From Anodontia alba (lineage: Eukaryota; Mollusca; Bivalvia; Lucinida; Lucinidae): 64,000 nt of DNA. The stretch covers positions 41,741,668 through 41,805,667 of the forward strand of contig OZ024825.1 in assembly GCA_964016985.1 (NCBI GenBank), given 5' to 3'. How positions within the stretch are numbered: the first letter of the stretch is position 1; every line of letters begins with the position of its first letter. The notes beneath the pieces were generated by a model. That model searched no databases. It was not told where the DNA came from and saw only the letters and a program-made list of their open reading frames with translations. Position numbers and translations under genes: made by a program. Positions 49,280 to 60,360 of this stretch are shown here, one piece after another.

Positions 49280-50215
49280 AATTTGTTCAAGCATGTCAGG
49301 ACCACTATTTCCATCAGTCTGTATGTCAAAGGCAGTCTTGACTGCACCATTGGAGCATTTCACATGTCCATACCAGTGGAGCCTTCTCTTCTTCAGAATG
49401 AGATCCAGATCCTCAATGCCAAGCTGCGCATTGGATCTGGTGGTGATCTTGCGGTTTGATATTGCAGATCTGTCTGATCATTACCCCATCATTTCTCTGC
49501 AGACATTTGAGGTTTGCTTCTAGGCGGTTTTCACACATGTTGTGGTTGAAAGTTCACAACCACTGGCTGCTGAGAGCATGTCTCCTAGGTAGCAAAAGGA
49601 AGCTACAACCTCCAGCTTGTCAGGCCGACTTGGACTTCCCTCAATGGTCTGCCGTCCAAGAGGCAGGCAGTTCCCTGGCACCATGTACATCTGTAAACAG
49701 GGTCCTTTGTCAAGTGCTTCAACCACTGCTTGAACCCAGTGCTTGCATCCACTGCAGAAGATGCTGTTGCTGCCCACTCCAGTGCGACAGACGGCCTATG
49801 GAAACTCACCTGAACTCTGCAGGAGGTCAAGGCCTGTACCATAGATCATGATCTTCATCTTTCCTGCTTTTACTTTCAGTCCTTCTCCTCCATTGCTTCT
49901 TTCCAAGTCAAAAGCCTCCTGACACATTCCTCAAGCAATTCAGCGATAATAAGGTCATAGGCATAGAGGTCCTCCTAGGGGACCCCAGTGCAGAACTCGC
50001 GTGACAAGGCTTCAAGCACAATGATGAAGAGCAGCTGGCTGAGTACCAAGTGTTGGTGAATACCAACTTTCACTTCAAACTCTTCACTGTACCCCTGTAC
50101 CCCTCACCAACATGAACATGGCTCTGCGCATTGGCATACATCCCCAGCACCAGTCACACAATCCACTCCTCCACACCAAGTTTTTTCAGCGCCAACTAGA
50201 CTTCCACAAAAATTT
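49280..50215 (-). pseudogene. LINE reverse transcriptase fragment, C-terminal part
   Basis: Read on the minus strand from 50215: LKKLGVEEWIV, a stop, LVLGMYANA, then LLFIIVLEALSREF, a stop, and EDLYAYDL where the active-site Y/FADD is expected (one Asp lost). It continues with AGKMKIMIYG, a CxxCxHWV-type segment, KLEVVASFCYLGDML, and finally LGIEDLDLILKKRRLHWYGH near 49290-49450. Several stops and frame changes show a dead copy. Its first residues continue directly from the last residues of the fragment at 48643-49085, yet it lies upstream of it, so the two pieces are permuted. Confidence 0.75.
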
Positions 50216-50224
50216 CATTTTTTT

Positions 50225-50345
50225 TTAATACAAAGTTTGATCTAATAAAGGCATAGTGGCTCCCTCTGAAGACCCCTTTTTCAGAAAGTTATTTGTGTAC
50301 TGAAAAGCAAATGGGAAGTAACAAGTTATCTCCCTTGTTAAAAAA
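50225..50345. repeat. PAL-E fragment
   Basis: GAAGACCCCTTTTTCAGAAA and GGGAAGTAACAAGTTATCTC resemble one end of the family at 17098-17330. Confidence 0.4.
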
Positions 50346-50385
50346 TTGTGTATCCATTCACTTTACATCAACCTATTTTTTTTTT

Positions 50386-50703
50386 TTTTTGCAAGGTTCC
50401 ACAGTGTAGTTAGTAGCACATCTGACTGCAGGTCCAGGGTCCCAAGTTTGAATCCAGCTTAGCAATATACATTTTGTATATACTTTCCTGGAGATTGATC
50501 ATGCAATCATTTCTACAGTCATTCTACCCTTTCTGCTGATTCAAGAAGGGAAGTCATCAGTTACTGGCAAAAGTAAGTGCACAAGTACTGGTTAACTGCT
50601 TAGAGGACTAAGCCTGCCCAGTAAACATGTGGTTAGGTAAACTGAATGCGCTCGACATGACCCCATTGGGTTGACTGGGCCGTAAAACCTCAACACAAAC
50701 AAA
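50386..50703 (+). mobile_element. SINE with tRNA-like head
   Basis: The head TAGTTAGTAGCACATCTGAC and AAGTTTGAATCC resemble A and B boxes of a tRNA-derived promoter. Body: GATTGATCATGCAATCATTT and CTGATTCAAGAAGGGAAGTC. Tail: TGCTTAGAGGACTAAGCCTG, GACCCCATTGGGTTGACTGG, CCTCAACACAAACAAA. The 3' part recurs at 35578, 36661 and 61358 in reverse orientation. Confidence 0.65.
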
Positions 50704-50822
50704 AACTGCTAAGAGGACTAAGCATGCCCAGAAAAGTGCAAGTAAGTTAACTGTCTAGCTTGACATGACCTTAACAGTATTGACTGGGTCATAAAACTCC
50801 AACTCAAACAAACTCAAATAAT
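50704..50822 (+). mobile_element. SINE tail, second diverged copy
   Basis: AACTGCTAAGAGGACTAAGC, GCATGCCCAGAAAAGTGCAA and TATTGACTGGGTCATAAAAC repeat the last 110 bases of the SINE directly after it, with more divergence. Confidence 0.6.
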
Positions 50823-50961
50823 TCAAACTATTTAAAACTTATCATATTTCAGAGGCTTAAATCCCAAGATAATGGTATTTGACAATATGCAGCAGAAATC
50901 TGAAATAGTGCTACTTACCAATGTTATAATTTACAAGCATTTGTTACCATTTAAACCACTT

Positions 50962-51168
50962 TTAACCCTTGTCATGCTGAAATAATTAAGATGCCATTTC
51001 TAATTGTCAGCCATCAGATTACTTAATCCGGATTATTGATATAAATTCACATAGTGAATGACAAACAGTGCAGATCCAGATCAGTTGGCTTCTGAAGAAG
51101 CCAACTGATCTGGGTCTACACTGTTTTCAAAGGCAGGATATATCAGGGCTCAGCAGGACAAGGGTTAA
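50962..51168 (+). mobile_element. TTAA-1 MITE
   Basis: TTAA-flanked, ends CCCTTGTCATGCTGAA and CTCAGCAGGACAAGGG, full central palindrome. Confidence 0.82.
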
Positions 51169-51224
51169 AGCTATAAAAGACTTTACACCAAAGGTCCTCT
51201 CACAGAAAACTTACAGTATTTATC

Positions 51225-51410
51225 ATAAATTTACCCTAAACATTTGGACAATTTAACACCTTACAATACTTGTTCAAACAGTTGAACAAGCCTGTGAACA
51301 CGTTTAAAAACTGACAGATTAGGGCAAACAGAGTAGACCCTGATCATATGCCACTTTCTGGAGCTTCTGATCTGGGTCATCATTATATGCTCAGGCCTGC
51401 TTTTATGTAG
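51225..51410. mobile_element. PAL-B MITE, diverged
   Basis: TTTACCCTAAACATTTGGAC at the left, then AACAGAGTAGACCCTGATCA and TCTGATCTGGGTCATCATTA with apex GCCACTTTCTGGAGC. Confidence 0.5.
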
Positions 51411-51584
51411 GGCAACTGAGAAACAATTCTATTTTAGTTTGGTGACATTTAAGCATCAGAAGAGAAAACTTGGCTCCTGTTTCTCTTTAAAAGGTTCCTT
51501 GTAGGTGTAATATTGTCAAACAATGCATGTATAGTATACCTTATAAATGTCAATGAAAAAAGCCTGGTTACCGTTTTATTCAGT

Positions 51585-51788
51585 TTAACCCTTTCCTGTT
51601 GAACTCAGATGCCTTGCAAACAGTGTAGATCCAGATCAGTTGGCTTCTGAGGGAGCCAACTATCTGGATCTGCACTGTTTGCCATTAAGTATATGAATTT
51701 ATATCAAAAATCTGGATCAAGTAATCTGGTTGGCTGAAAATTAGAAGTGGGCATGGCCTCTTAATCTATTCAGCATGACAAGGGTTAA
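51585..51788 (-). mobile_element. TTAA-1 MITE
   Basis: TTAA-flanked; left end CCCTTTCCTGTTGAAC, right end TTCAGCATGACAAGGG; apex GGCTTCTGAGGGAGCC. Confidence 0.8.
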
Positions 51789-51981
51789 TTCCTTTCTGTT
51801 GACCGTTACTTGTGATCTTAAGCAATATTTATCTATTGTATATCTTGAGAAATAGTGTAGAAGAGTTTCCAGGAAGAGCCGCAATCAAAGAATATAAGTT
51901 AACAATGACACCACGAGGAAGACCAAACAAACCATGACAGACAGTACACATGCCACTAACAAAGGAAAAGCAAAGCAAACA

Positions 51982-52226
51982 GGGCCCAGTTGTTCAAAAC
52001 TAATGATGTCGTTAGTTAACGTATCATTAAAACTTTGATCGTTAAATATGGCATATATGCTAATATCTTTGCTGAAAAAATGCGAGTAGCTTTTGCATTT
52101 TGCAAAAGCTACTCACATTTTTTCAGCAAAAATACCTGTGAATTAGATATTGTCCTTACTAGAACAGTTAACATTTTGATCACTAACGAGCTCGTTAAGC
52201 TAACAATGCTTTGAACAACTGGGCCC
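51982..52226. mobile_element. PAL-C MITE
   Basis: Ends GGGCCCAGTTGTTCAAAAC and GCTTTGAACAACTGGGCCC, inner TCGTTAGTTAAC / TCGTTAAGCTAAC, central hairpin GAGTAGCTTTTGCATTTTGC / GCAAAAGCTACTCACATTTT. Confidence 0.8.
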
Positions 52227-52316
52227 AGGTCTCTCTCCCATTGAGTTGATCACAATGCCAGACAGGCATTATGAGGGCCTGATGTGGGGGTGTGGTTTAG
52301 ACTCTCACGAGCAATA

Positions 52317-52531
52317 TTAACCCTTGTCATGCTGAATAAATTAAGATGACATGCCCACTTCTAATTTTCAGCAAATCAGTTTCCTTGATCCAGGTTTTTT
52401 ATTAAAAATTCAAATACTGGATGGCAAACAGTGCAGATCCAGATCAGTTGGCTTCTTCAGAAGCCAACTGATCTGGATCTACACTGTTTGCAAAGGCAGG
52501 GTATATCCGGGTTCAGCAGGACAAGGGTTAA
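52317..52531 (+). mobile_element. TTAA-1 MITE
   Basis: TTAA-flanked, ends CCCTTGTCATGCTGAA and TTCAGCAGGACAAGGG, apex TGGCTTCTTCAGAAGCCA. One of the best-preserved copies. Confidence 0.85.
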
Positions 52532-52559
52532 GGGTAAGGGGACTTGATCAACCTGGTAG

Positions 52560-52690
52560 ATTTTAGGGCATTTGTCACAAGGGAGACCACTTTTTTGGCT
52601 TCTTGTTTGCTTTCTTCCAAATCAAGCCCCTTCGGAAAAGAAAAGAATTTGAGCATTTGGCAAGGAACAGAACAGAACATAAATTTATAA
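52560..52690. repeat. PAL-E fragment
   Basis: ACAAGGGAGACCACTTTTTT, GCTTCTTGTTTGCTTTCTTC and CCCCTTCGGAAAAGAAAAGA. Confidence 0.45.
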
Positions 52691-53099
52691 GGGCTTTGAG
52701 GAAATAAATGCCATGCAATCATGAGAAGTTGTTGCCTTTAATATGCTGTAATGGCACTGATTCTTGTTGATATCTAACCATGATGCCTGCTGTTGAGCGA
52801 TGGCACTAAATATCAAACATTACTTAATGGTAATATTCTGTCACAGCATTGTTGTTGAGTGATAAATTGAACATCAAACATTATTCAATGCTGATCTTCT
52901 GTCACAGCATTGCTGTTGAGCAATGACATTGAACATCGAATCATTATTTAATGCTGATATTCTGTCACAACATTGCTGTTGAGCAATGACATTGAACCTC
53001 AACAATTATTTGCTTTTGATATTCTGCATTGTGTGTTGCTGTTGAGCAATCATAGTAAAAACCAAAACATACTTGACAATATTCTTCCATTATTTTACT

Positions 53100-53350
53100 G
53101 GGCCCAGTTGTTCAAAACTAATAATGTCGTTAGTTATTGTATCGTTAAAACTTTGATCATAAAATATGGCATATATGCTTATATGTTTGCTGAAAAAATG
53201 TGAGTAACGGTAGCGTTTGCATTTGCAAAAACTACTCATATTTTTTTCAGCAAAAATAACTGTGAATTAGATATTGTACTTACTAGAACATTTAGCATTT
53301 TGACATCTAACAAGCTTGTTAAGCTAACGATGCTTTGAACAACTGGGCCC
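53100..53350. mobile_element. PAL-C MITE inserted in the minisatellite
   Basis: Ends GGGCCCAGTTGTTCAAAAC and GCTTTGAACAACTGGGCCC with central GTAGCGTTTGCATTTGCAAA and ACTACTCATATTTTTTTCAG. Confidence 0.78.
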
Positions 53351-53545
53351 CCGCGAGCAATTCCACTGAAAATCAAACCATACTTGACAATATTCTACCA
53401 CTGTTTTATTGGTGAGCATAAAAATAATTGTTGACATTCCACCATGGTGTTGCTAGAACAATGATGCCAAACCTCAAGAATTGTTGTTGATGATATTGTG
53501 CCATGGTGTAGCTGATGAGCAGTGACACTGAACATAAAGATTATT

Positions 53546-53757
53546 CTAATGCACTCGCGTATGTAACGCAACGTCTGATTGGATAACATCAAAAATTTGC
53601 GACGGTATATTCTGCGATATACTGTCGAAAATCCGATGTCATCACGTAACGTCATTTCTCATTGGCTGGCATTTGGTTTTACGCAGCTCACAGCACTTGT
53701 CGTTTTGTGCAAATAGTACATTTTTTCAATAGAAAAAAATGAATAAATGCATTAGAA
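53546..53757. mobile_element. Small element with TTCTAATGCA ends
   Basis: TTCTAATGCA (from about 53543) and TGCATTAGAA form inverted ends around a relatively CpG-rich interior with two related words, GCGACGGTATATTCTGCGAT and ATACTGTCGAAAATCCGATG. It breaks the minisatellite. Confidence 0.45.
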
Positions 53758-53925
53758 TGGGGATAACTGCATCAAATTTGTCATTTGGGGAGGTAAATCA
53801 CGGTTTTACGGTCGCAAATTACGTTTTACGGCTCCGCTGACGCGTCACCGTAAAACGAAATTTCCAACCGTAAAACCGCCGATTTACCTCCCCAAATGCC
53901 AAATTTGAATGCAGTTATCCCCTAA
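53758..53925. mobile_element. Palindromic element with GGGGATAACTGCA ends
   Basis: Inverted arms of about 55 bp: GGGGATAACTGCATCAAATT, GGGGAGGTAAATCACGGTTT and their complements AACCGCCGATTTACCTCCCC and TGCAGTTATCCCC, with GTTTTACGGCTCCGCTGACG at the apex. CpG-rich compared with its surroundings. Confidence 0.6.
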
Positions 53926-56035
53926 TTTGTTGCTGATGTTCTGCCATGGTGTAGCTGTTGAGCAATAGCACTAACATAAATAATTAGATCTACTTGTTGT
54001 TAATATTCTGCCATGGTGTTGCTAGAATTTGTTGATATTTTACCATGGTGTGCAATGACACTGAACATCAAGAATTACTTGCTGTTGATATTTTGTCATG
54101 GTGTTGCTGTTGAGCAATGATACTGAACATTAAGAATCACTTGTTGATATTCTGTCATGGTGTGGCTGTTAAACAAAGGCACTGAACATCAAGAATAACT
54201 TGTTGTTAATATTCTTCCATGGTGATGCTGTTGAACAATGACACTGAACAAGAAGAATTACTTGTTGTTGGTATTCTGTCATGGCATTGATATTTTATCA
54301 TGGTGTTGCAGTTGAGCAATGATCCTGAACATAAAGAATTACTATTACTTGTTGTTGATATTATATCATGGTGTGCAATGACACTGATCACCAAGAATTA
54401 CTTGTTGTTGATATTATACCATGGTGTGGAATGACACTGATCATCAAGAATTAATTGTTGTTGATATTATATCATGGTGTGCAGTGACAATGATCATCAA
54501 GAATTACTTGTTGTTGATATTATACCATGGTGTGTAATGACTCTGATCATCAAGAATTACTTGTTGCTGATATTATACCATGGTGTGCAATGACTCTGAT
54601 CACCAAGAATTACTTGTTGCTGATATTATACTATGGTGTGCAATGTCACTGAACATCAAAAATTACTTGTTGTTGATATTATACCATGGTGTGCAATGAC
54701 ACTGAACATCAAGATTTACTTATTGTTGATATGTTGCTATGGTGTTGCTGTTGAATTATGACATTGAACATCAAAAATTACTTATTGGTGATATACTGTC
54801 ATGGTGTTGCTGTTGAACAATGACACTGAACATCAATAATTAGATATTTTGCCATGGTAATGCTGTTGAGCAATGACACTGAACATCAAGAATGACTTGT
54901 TGATGTTTTACCATGGTGTGCAATGACACAGAACATCAAGAATTGCTTATGGTTGATATTCTGTCATGGTGTTGCTGTTAAGAAATGACACTGAACATCA
55001 AGAATTGCTTATGGCTGATATTCTGTCATGGTGCTGCTGTTAAGCAATGACAGTGAACATCAAGAATTACTTGTAGTTAATACATGTACTCCATCATGGT
55101 GTTGCTACTGGGCAATGACAGTGAACATCAAGAATTACTTGTAGCTGATACTCCACCATGGTGTTGCTGCTGGGCAATGATAGTGAACATCAAGAATTAC
55201 TTGTAATTGATACTCCACCATGGTAAGCAATTACACTGAATATCAAGAATTATTTGTTGTTTATATTCAGCCAAGGTGTGGCTGTTGAGCAATGACACTG
55301 AACATCAAGAATTACTTGCTGTTTGTGTTCATTATATTCAACCATGAGGAAGTACCTGTTGGTAATATTTTGCCATGGTGTCAGCTGTTGAACATGGCAC
55401 TTAATTACTTGCTGTTGATATTTTGTCATTGCTCTTAAGCAAAATACTGAACATCAAAAAAATATTTGTTGTTGACATTCTACCAAGGTATTGCTGTTGA
55501 GCAATGATACTGAATATAAAAAACAAAACTAAAAAACTTGTTGATTTTTTACCATGGTGTTATTGTAGAGCAATGATACTTAACATAAAAAAAATACTTG
55601 TTGACATTCTGCCATAGTGTTTCTGTTGAGCAGTGATGCTGATCATCAAGAATTACTTGTTGTTGACATTCTATCATGGTGTTGCTGTTCAGCAATGACA
55701 CTGAGCATCAAGAATTACTTGTTGTTGATATTTTGCCACTGTGATATTGGTAAGAAGTGACACTGAACATCAACCATTATTTGCCATTTACATTCTGCTG
55801 TGGTGTTACAGTTGAGCAAAGACACTGATAATCAAACATTATTTCGCACTGTCACAGTGTTGCTGCTGAGCAAAGCCATTGAACATCAAACATTAAATGT
55901 TGTTAATATTCTGCCACACTGTTTCTTGCTCACATTAGCAGCTGTTGTAAGGATTAAGGCTACCAATGGCATTAATTTAACTTATATACTACAGACATTT
56001 CTGCAAATGTTGTGATGCTTACAGATTTTTTTATT

Positions 56036-56244
56036 TTAACCCTGGTCCTGCTGTACCCAAATATACCCTACCTTTGCAAACAGTGTAGATCCAGATCAGT
56101 TGTCAGAAGCCAACTGATCTGGATCTGCACTGTTTGTCAATTAGAATGTGAATTTGTATCAGCAACCTGGATCAAGTTATCTGACTGGCTGTTAATTAGA
56201 AGTGGGTGTGGCATCTTAATTTATTCAGCATGACTAGCAGTAAA
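56036..56244 (-). mobile_element. TTAA-1 MITE, right end mutated
   Basis: TTAA then CCCTGGTCCTGCTG at the left; TTCAGCATGACTAGCAGTAA at the right, where TTAA is lost. Central palindrome present. Confidence 0.72.
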
Positions 56245-56821
56245 CAATTGGTTCTTGCTTGATAGTAATCCCTCTGGAAAGGCCAAACCTAGAAAGAGTG
56301 TGGTAGGTTATGTGACATTAAAGAAGCCTCTGTGTCTTTGAAATGATTGAGCCAATACTGTTATCTAGACCATTGTAAAGGCAATAACTTTCTAGTCTCA
56401 TTTAAGAAGCCACTCAAGCCCTAAAATTTTGCCCACATCTGCTGCAGAACTGCCAGAATTATACATTTTGACCAATTCTGGATTCAAAACATGTTAAAAT
56501 AGACCTCAGAAAGAGGCAACAAATCTGGAAATCTTTATAATGGAGCTATATCTTTACTGAACTATAACCAGTGTCCTGTGAGATCTAGTTGTCTATGACC
56601 TGTAAAAAGCTTGTACTGTTTGTGTGGCATTTCTATTCTTACAGTTTACTTATCAGAACATTATTTTACTATGATGCATGCAAAATTATGCAGGTACATT
56701 CAGTGTAATAATCACTGGGGATAAGATGTGACTTGACAAAATAACACTTGCAAATGACCCAAACAAACCATCCAAATTTTCAGTTAAATCTTATTATAAG
56801 TGATAAGGAGAAAAGAAACAC
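56245..56821. other. DNA without recognised feature
   Basis: Nearly 0.6 kb with moderate complexity and no identified element, exon or RNA. Confidence 0.5.
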
Positions 56822-56960
56822 TTTCTGGGGAGGCAAATCTGTCAAAATTGTTTTGCCTCCCTTCTATGAGGAGTCTACTCTACCAAACCAGACCCCTTTC
56901 CAAAAGGGGCTTAGCATGCAGGACAGCAAACAGGAAGTAAAAAAAAGTTGTCTCCCTTGT
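56822..56960. repeat. PAL-E repeat
   Basis: TTGCCTCCCTTCTATGAGGA, GACCCCTTTCCAAAAGGGGC, GGACAGCAAACAGGAAGTAA and GTTGTCTCCCTTGT follow the PAL-E order with the apex lost. Confidence 0.5.
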
Positions 56961-57064
56961 AAAAATTGCAGACAATCTACAAATGTATCAAGTCCCATCA
57001 AATCATATTATAAGTTAATTTTTACCTGTGTGAAATATGTTGTGGTTTCAATTGTACAGGCAAA

Positions 57065-57960
57065 ATTTTGATCACTCTTAAGATTAACCACACTATCTGA
57101 TATATCACCAATAAGATTAACAGATGATTTGCTATATTTGATTAGTTGATCACAAATAAGATTTGACTGACACTCAGATTAATTTGATTAGCTGATCACT
57201 AATATGATTTAAAGGGCAATCTTATTTGATTAGTTTATCACTAACAAGATTTAACTGACAATCTGATTAATTTAATCAGCTGATCACAAATTAGATATAA
57301 TTGACACTCTGATAAATTTGGTTAGTTGATCACCAACAAGATTCAACTGACAATCTGACATATTTGATTAGTTGATCACTAACAAGATTTTAACTGACAA
57401 TCTGATGATCATCAGACTTAAACTGTAAGACTTAACTGGCATTCTGATGATCACTAATAAGAATTAACTTACAATCTGACATAACCGATTATAAGCTTTA
57501 ACTGACAATCTGATGATCACTAACAAAATTTAACTGACAATCTTATGATCACTAAACAAGATTTAACTGACAATCTGATGATCACTAATAAGATTTAATG
57601 GACAATCTTATGATCACTAACAAGATTTAACTGACAATCTGATGATCACTAATAAGATTTAATGGACAATCTTATGATCAATGACAAGATTTAACTGACA
57701 ATCTGATGATGATCAATAAGACAACTGGCAATCTGACGATCACTAATAAGAGTTAACTTATAATCTGATATAGCTGATTATTTGGTCACTAATATGCTTT
57801 AACTGACAATCTGATGATCACTAACAAGATTTAACTGACAATCTGATGATCACTCTTAAGACTTAAAATCACAATCACTAATTAAAGTTAAGTGACAATC
57901 TGATGATCACTGATAAGATTTTACTGACACACTGATAAATTTGATCAGTTGAACTGCAAC
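57065..57960. repeat. Minisatellite, unit about 32 bp
   Basis: About 27 degenerate tandem units on GATTTAACTGACAATCTGAT and GATCACTAATAA. The first third has longer variants with TTTGATTAGTTGATCAC. Non-coding. Confidence 0.88.
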
Positions 57961-58118
57961 ACATATTTTGTCAGTTTGCACAACACCTTCAGTGACAACA
58001 TTAATATACAGGTTACAGGCTATGTTTAAAGTACAGACAACTCCCTTGTTCTGCATGTTATTAACATGATTACCTAGTTGGCTGCAGATCTGGGTCCATC
58101 TTTAGCTTGAGGAAGTCA

Positions 58119-58290
58119 TTAACTTAGCATGCTGGGTAAAATTTTCTGAAGATGACATGTTGAAATATTTTCCTTATTTTTTCCAGGAAACAAGATTTGA
58201 CATTTCATGCATATTGTCTCCAATGGAAAATAAGAAAAATATCATTAATTTGTCATCTGCTGAATTAGTCCAGAGAGTGGTAAATGTTAA
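58119..58290 (-). mobile_element. TTAA-3 MITE
   Basis: Starts TTAACTTAGCATGCTGGGTA and ends CCAGAGAGTGGTAAATGTTA. The second inner arm is deleted, leaving CATTTCATGCATATTGTCTC. Confidence 0.68.
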
Positions 58291-58985
58291 TGCAAGTTAT
58301 GCTAAATAGCCTGATACTATTGTCTTTTTCTGTTGTTGTTGTTGTTGTATTGTTGTTGTTGTTTTAAAGAAAGAGTAGCTTTTGCACAGCTATTCATTTT
58401 GTTTTTCATAAACTAGATGGGAATGAAAGGGGATGAATGCCCCCACTAATGCCAGTTTGGCTTTGTAGATTTATCATTCTGAAAGACCAAGAACCAAGTT
58501 GTGGGCTTCATGCACATGCTCAACCTGTATGCTCGCAACAGTGCAAGTTTTCGAACAAGACCTTGAAATCAGTAAGAGGTTGCAGACAAACAAACTCTCC
58601 TATGGCATGGTTTATAAGGCAAAATTATTCAATAAATCAAGGGCATATGATTCTTGCAATAATAATTTGATCATAGTTCTCTGACATTCATGAATACACT
58701 AAACCAATACATTTTCTGTAGTGTAAGTTTAAAACCACAGTCATGAATACTGCAGCATTTGCAGAGACTTGAACTCCACTATGCAATGTGAATTTGGCAA
58801 AAATTTTAAATTAATCTAGGGTATGTAATGCTTGCAATTTATATTTGATCAGAGCTCTGTGACTTTTATGCACATGCCCAGCCTATATTCTTACTTTGCT
58901 GCAAGTTTCAAATCATTCTTGTGAATACTGTAGGTGAAGTTGCTGTGACACAAACCCTACTATGCCATCCATGTCTATAAGGCAA

Positions 58986-59347
58986 TACAGTCGAACCCCA
59001 ATGGCTCGAACATCTTTGGGACCATGGAAATTCGTTCGAGAAATGGGTAGTTCGAGCCACTGAGGGTTTATCATGGCACCAGTTCAGGAAGCAAATAGCG
59101 ATAGTTTAGGGAAATCCTTTCGATTTTCTACACAATGATTGTATGTTGAGTGTACTCATTAGAATTGCCTCAATGAGGCAATTCTAATGAGTACACGCAA
59201 CATACAATTTCACGATAAAATAAGAAAATTTCCTTAAATATTTGTTTTCTTGAGCTATTAGAAGCATTTCCTAGGGACTCAAAACCGAGTTCGAAATAGC
59301 CATGGTAAACGAGCCATTGGTGTTCGAGCCATCGAGGTTCGACTGTA
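58986..59347. mobile_element. TA-2 MITE (pogo/Tigger-like ends)
   Basis: TA then CAGTCGAACCCCAATGGCTC at the left and GAGCCATCGAGGTTCGACTG then TA at the right. CAGTCGAACC ends with TA duplication fit pogo/Tigger-type elements. The centre is a hairpin GTACTCATTAGAATTGCCTC / GAGGCAATTCTAATGAGTAC, the same core as in PAL-D, PAL-G and TA-1. Confidence 0.75.
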
Positions 59348-59734
59348 TTTTAAGTAGATCCAGGTAGATCCAGGGTATGTAACTGTAGCAATAAAATTTG
59401 ATCAGAGTTCAGTAACATTTATGCACATGCCCAGCTTACATTCTTACTTAATTGCAAGTTTCATCTTATTATCTTGAAAACTGTAGAAGTTTTAGACACG
59501 AACTCTACTATGCCATGTGTTCAAGGCCATATTTCTAAGTAAATGAAGAAGCCTGTAACTCTAGCAATAAACATTTGATCAGAGTTTATGCACATGCTAA
59601 GCCTATATTCTTACTTTGCTGCAAGTTTCGAATCATTACCTTGATTCTGAAAACTGTAGGAGAAGCTGCAGAGAGACACCCTACCATCCCATGTGTATAA
59701 GCCATATCTTTTAAGCAAATGAAGGGTATGTTTT

Positions 59735-59820
59735 TGTTTATTTGATTTGGGCTTAACGTCGCTTTCAACAATCTTTCAGTAATATTGCGACGGTGTCTGG
59801 ATGTGACAGGGAGCTCAATG
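59735..59820 (+). repeat. Dispersed repeat with GGGCTTAACGTCGC
   Basis: TTTGATTTGGGCTTAACGTC, AATATTGCGACGGTGTCTGG and GACAGGGAGCTCAATGC interrupt the tandem array. It resembles a dispersed repeat I recall from mollusc genomes (GGGTTTAACGTCGC), which I cannot confirm here. Confidence 0.4.
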
Positions 59821-60360
59821 CTCACTTTTAGAGTAATGAAGGGTATGTAACTCTAGCAATAAAACTTTGATCAGAGTTCTGTGACCTTTTTGTAAATGCC
59901 CAGCCTATATTCTTACTTTGCTGGAAGTTTCAAATCATTATCTTGAAACTTGTAGGAGAAGCTATGGAGACATAAACCATACTATGCCATGTTTATAAGA
60001 CAAATTTTCTAAGTAAATCAGGGGTATGTAACTCTACCAATAATAATTCAATCAGAGTTCTGTGACCTTCATGCACATGCGCAGTCCATTTAAGACCATT
60101 ATCTTAAAAACTGTAGAAGGAGTTGTGGAGACATGAACTGTACTATAAAGTGTGACAGATGGAAAATTTTCTAAGTAAATCAAGGGTATGTAACTCTACC
60201 AATAATAATTCAATCAAAGTTCTTTGACCTTTATGCACATGCTCAGCCTATATCCTTACTATGGTGCAAGTTTCAAACCATTACCTTGAAAACTGTAGGA
60301 GAAGTTCTGGAGACACCAACAGTACTTTAAAGTGTGATGGACAAATACAATGACAGACAG

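Larger units (their letters stand above)
52730..55950. repeat. Long degenerate minisatellite, unit about 60 bp
   Basis: Dozens of units built on TTGTTGATATTCTGCCATGG, TGTTGCTGTTGAGCAATGAC and ACTGAACATCAAGAATTACT. Many units lack the middle segment, so spacing is irregular. The array is split by a PAL-C element (53100-53350) and by two nested elements (53546-53925), so it predates them. Frames here are repeat artefacts. Confidence 0.88.
58380..60360. repeat. Degenerate tandem repeat, unit about 160-200 bp
   Basis: Repeated blocks carry GGGTATGTAACTCTAGCAAT, TTGATCAGAGTTCTGTGACC, TTATGCACATGCCCAGCCTA, TTCTTACTTTGCTGCAAGTT and AAAACTGTAGGAGAAGCTG. At least seven blocks. The array is interrupted by a TA-2 element (58986-59347) and by a short repeat at 59735-59820. 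Confidence 0.82.

Noticed and set aside
49293..49851. Plus-strand frames over the LINE fragment
   Set aside because: The minus strand gives clear reverse transcriptase motifs, so these are antisense shadows.
50386..50460. A functional tRNA gene
   Set aside because: A- and B-box-like words exist, but the stems pair poorly and the segment continues into a SINE body present elsewhere.
14907..52531. Recurring small frames starting MQIQISWLL or similar
   Set aside because: They all arise from the arms of TTAA-1 MITEs. Repetition reflects the DNA repeat, not a protein family.
57065..57960. CRISPR-like array with 32-bp period
   Set aside because: It is a continuous tandem minisatellite without spacers.
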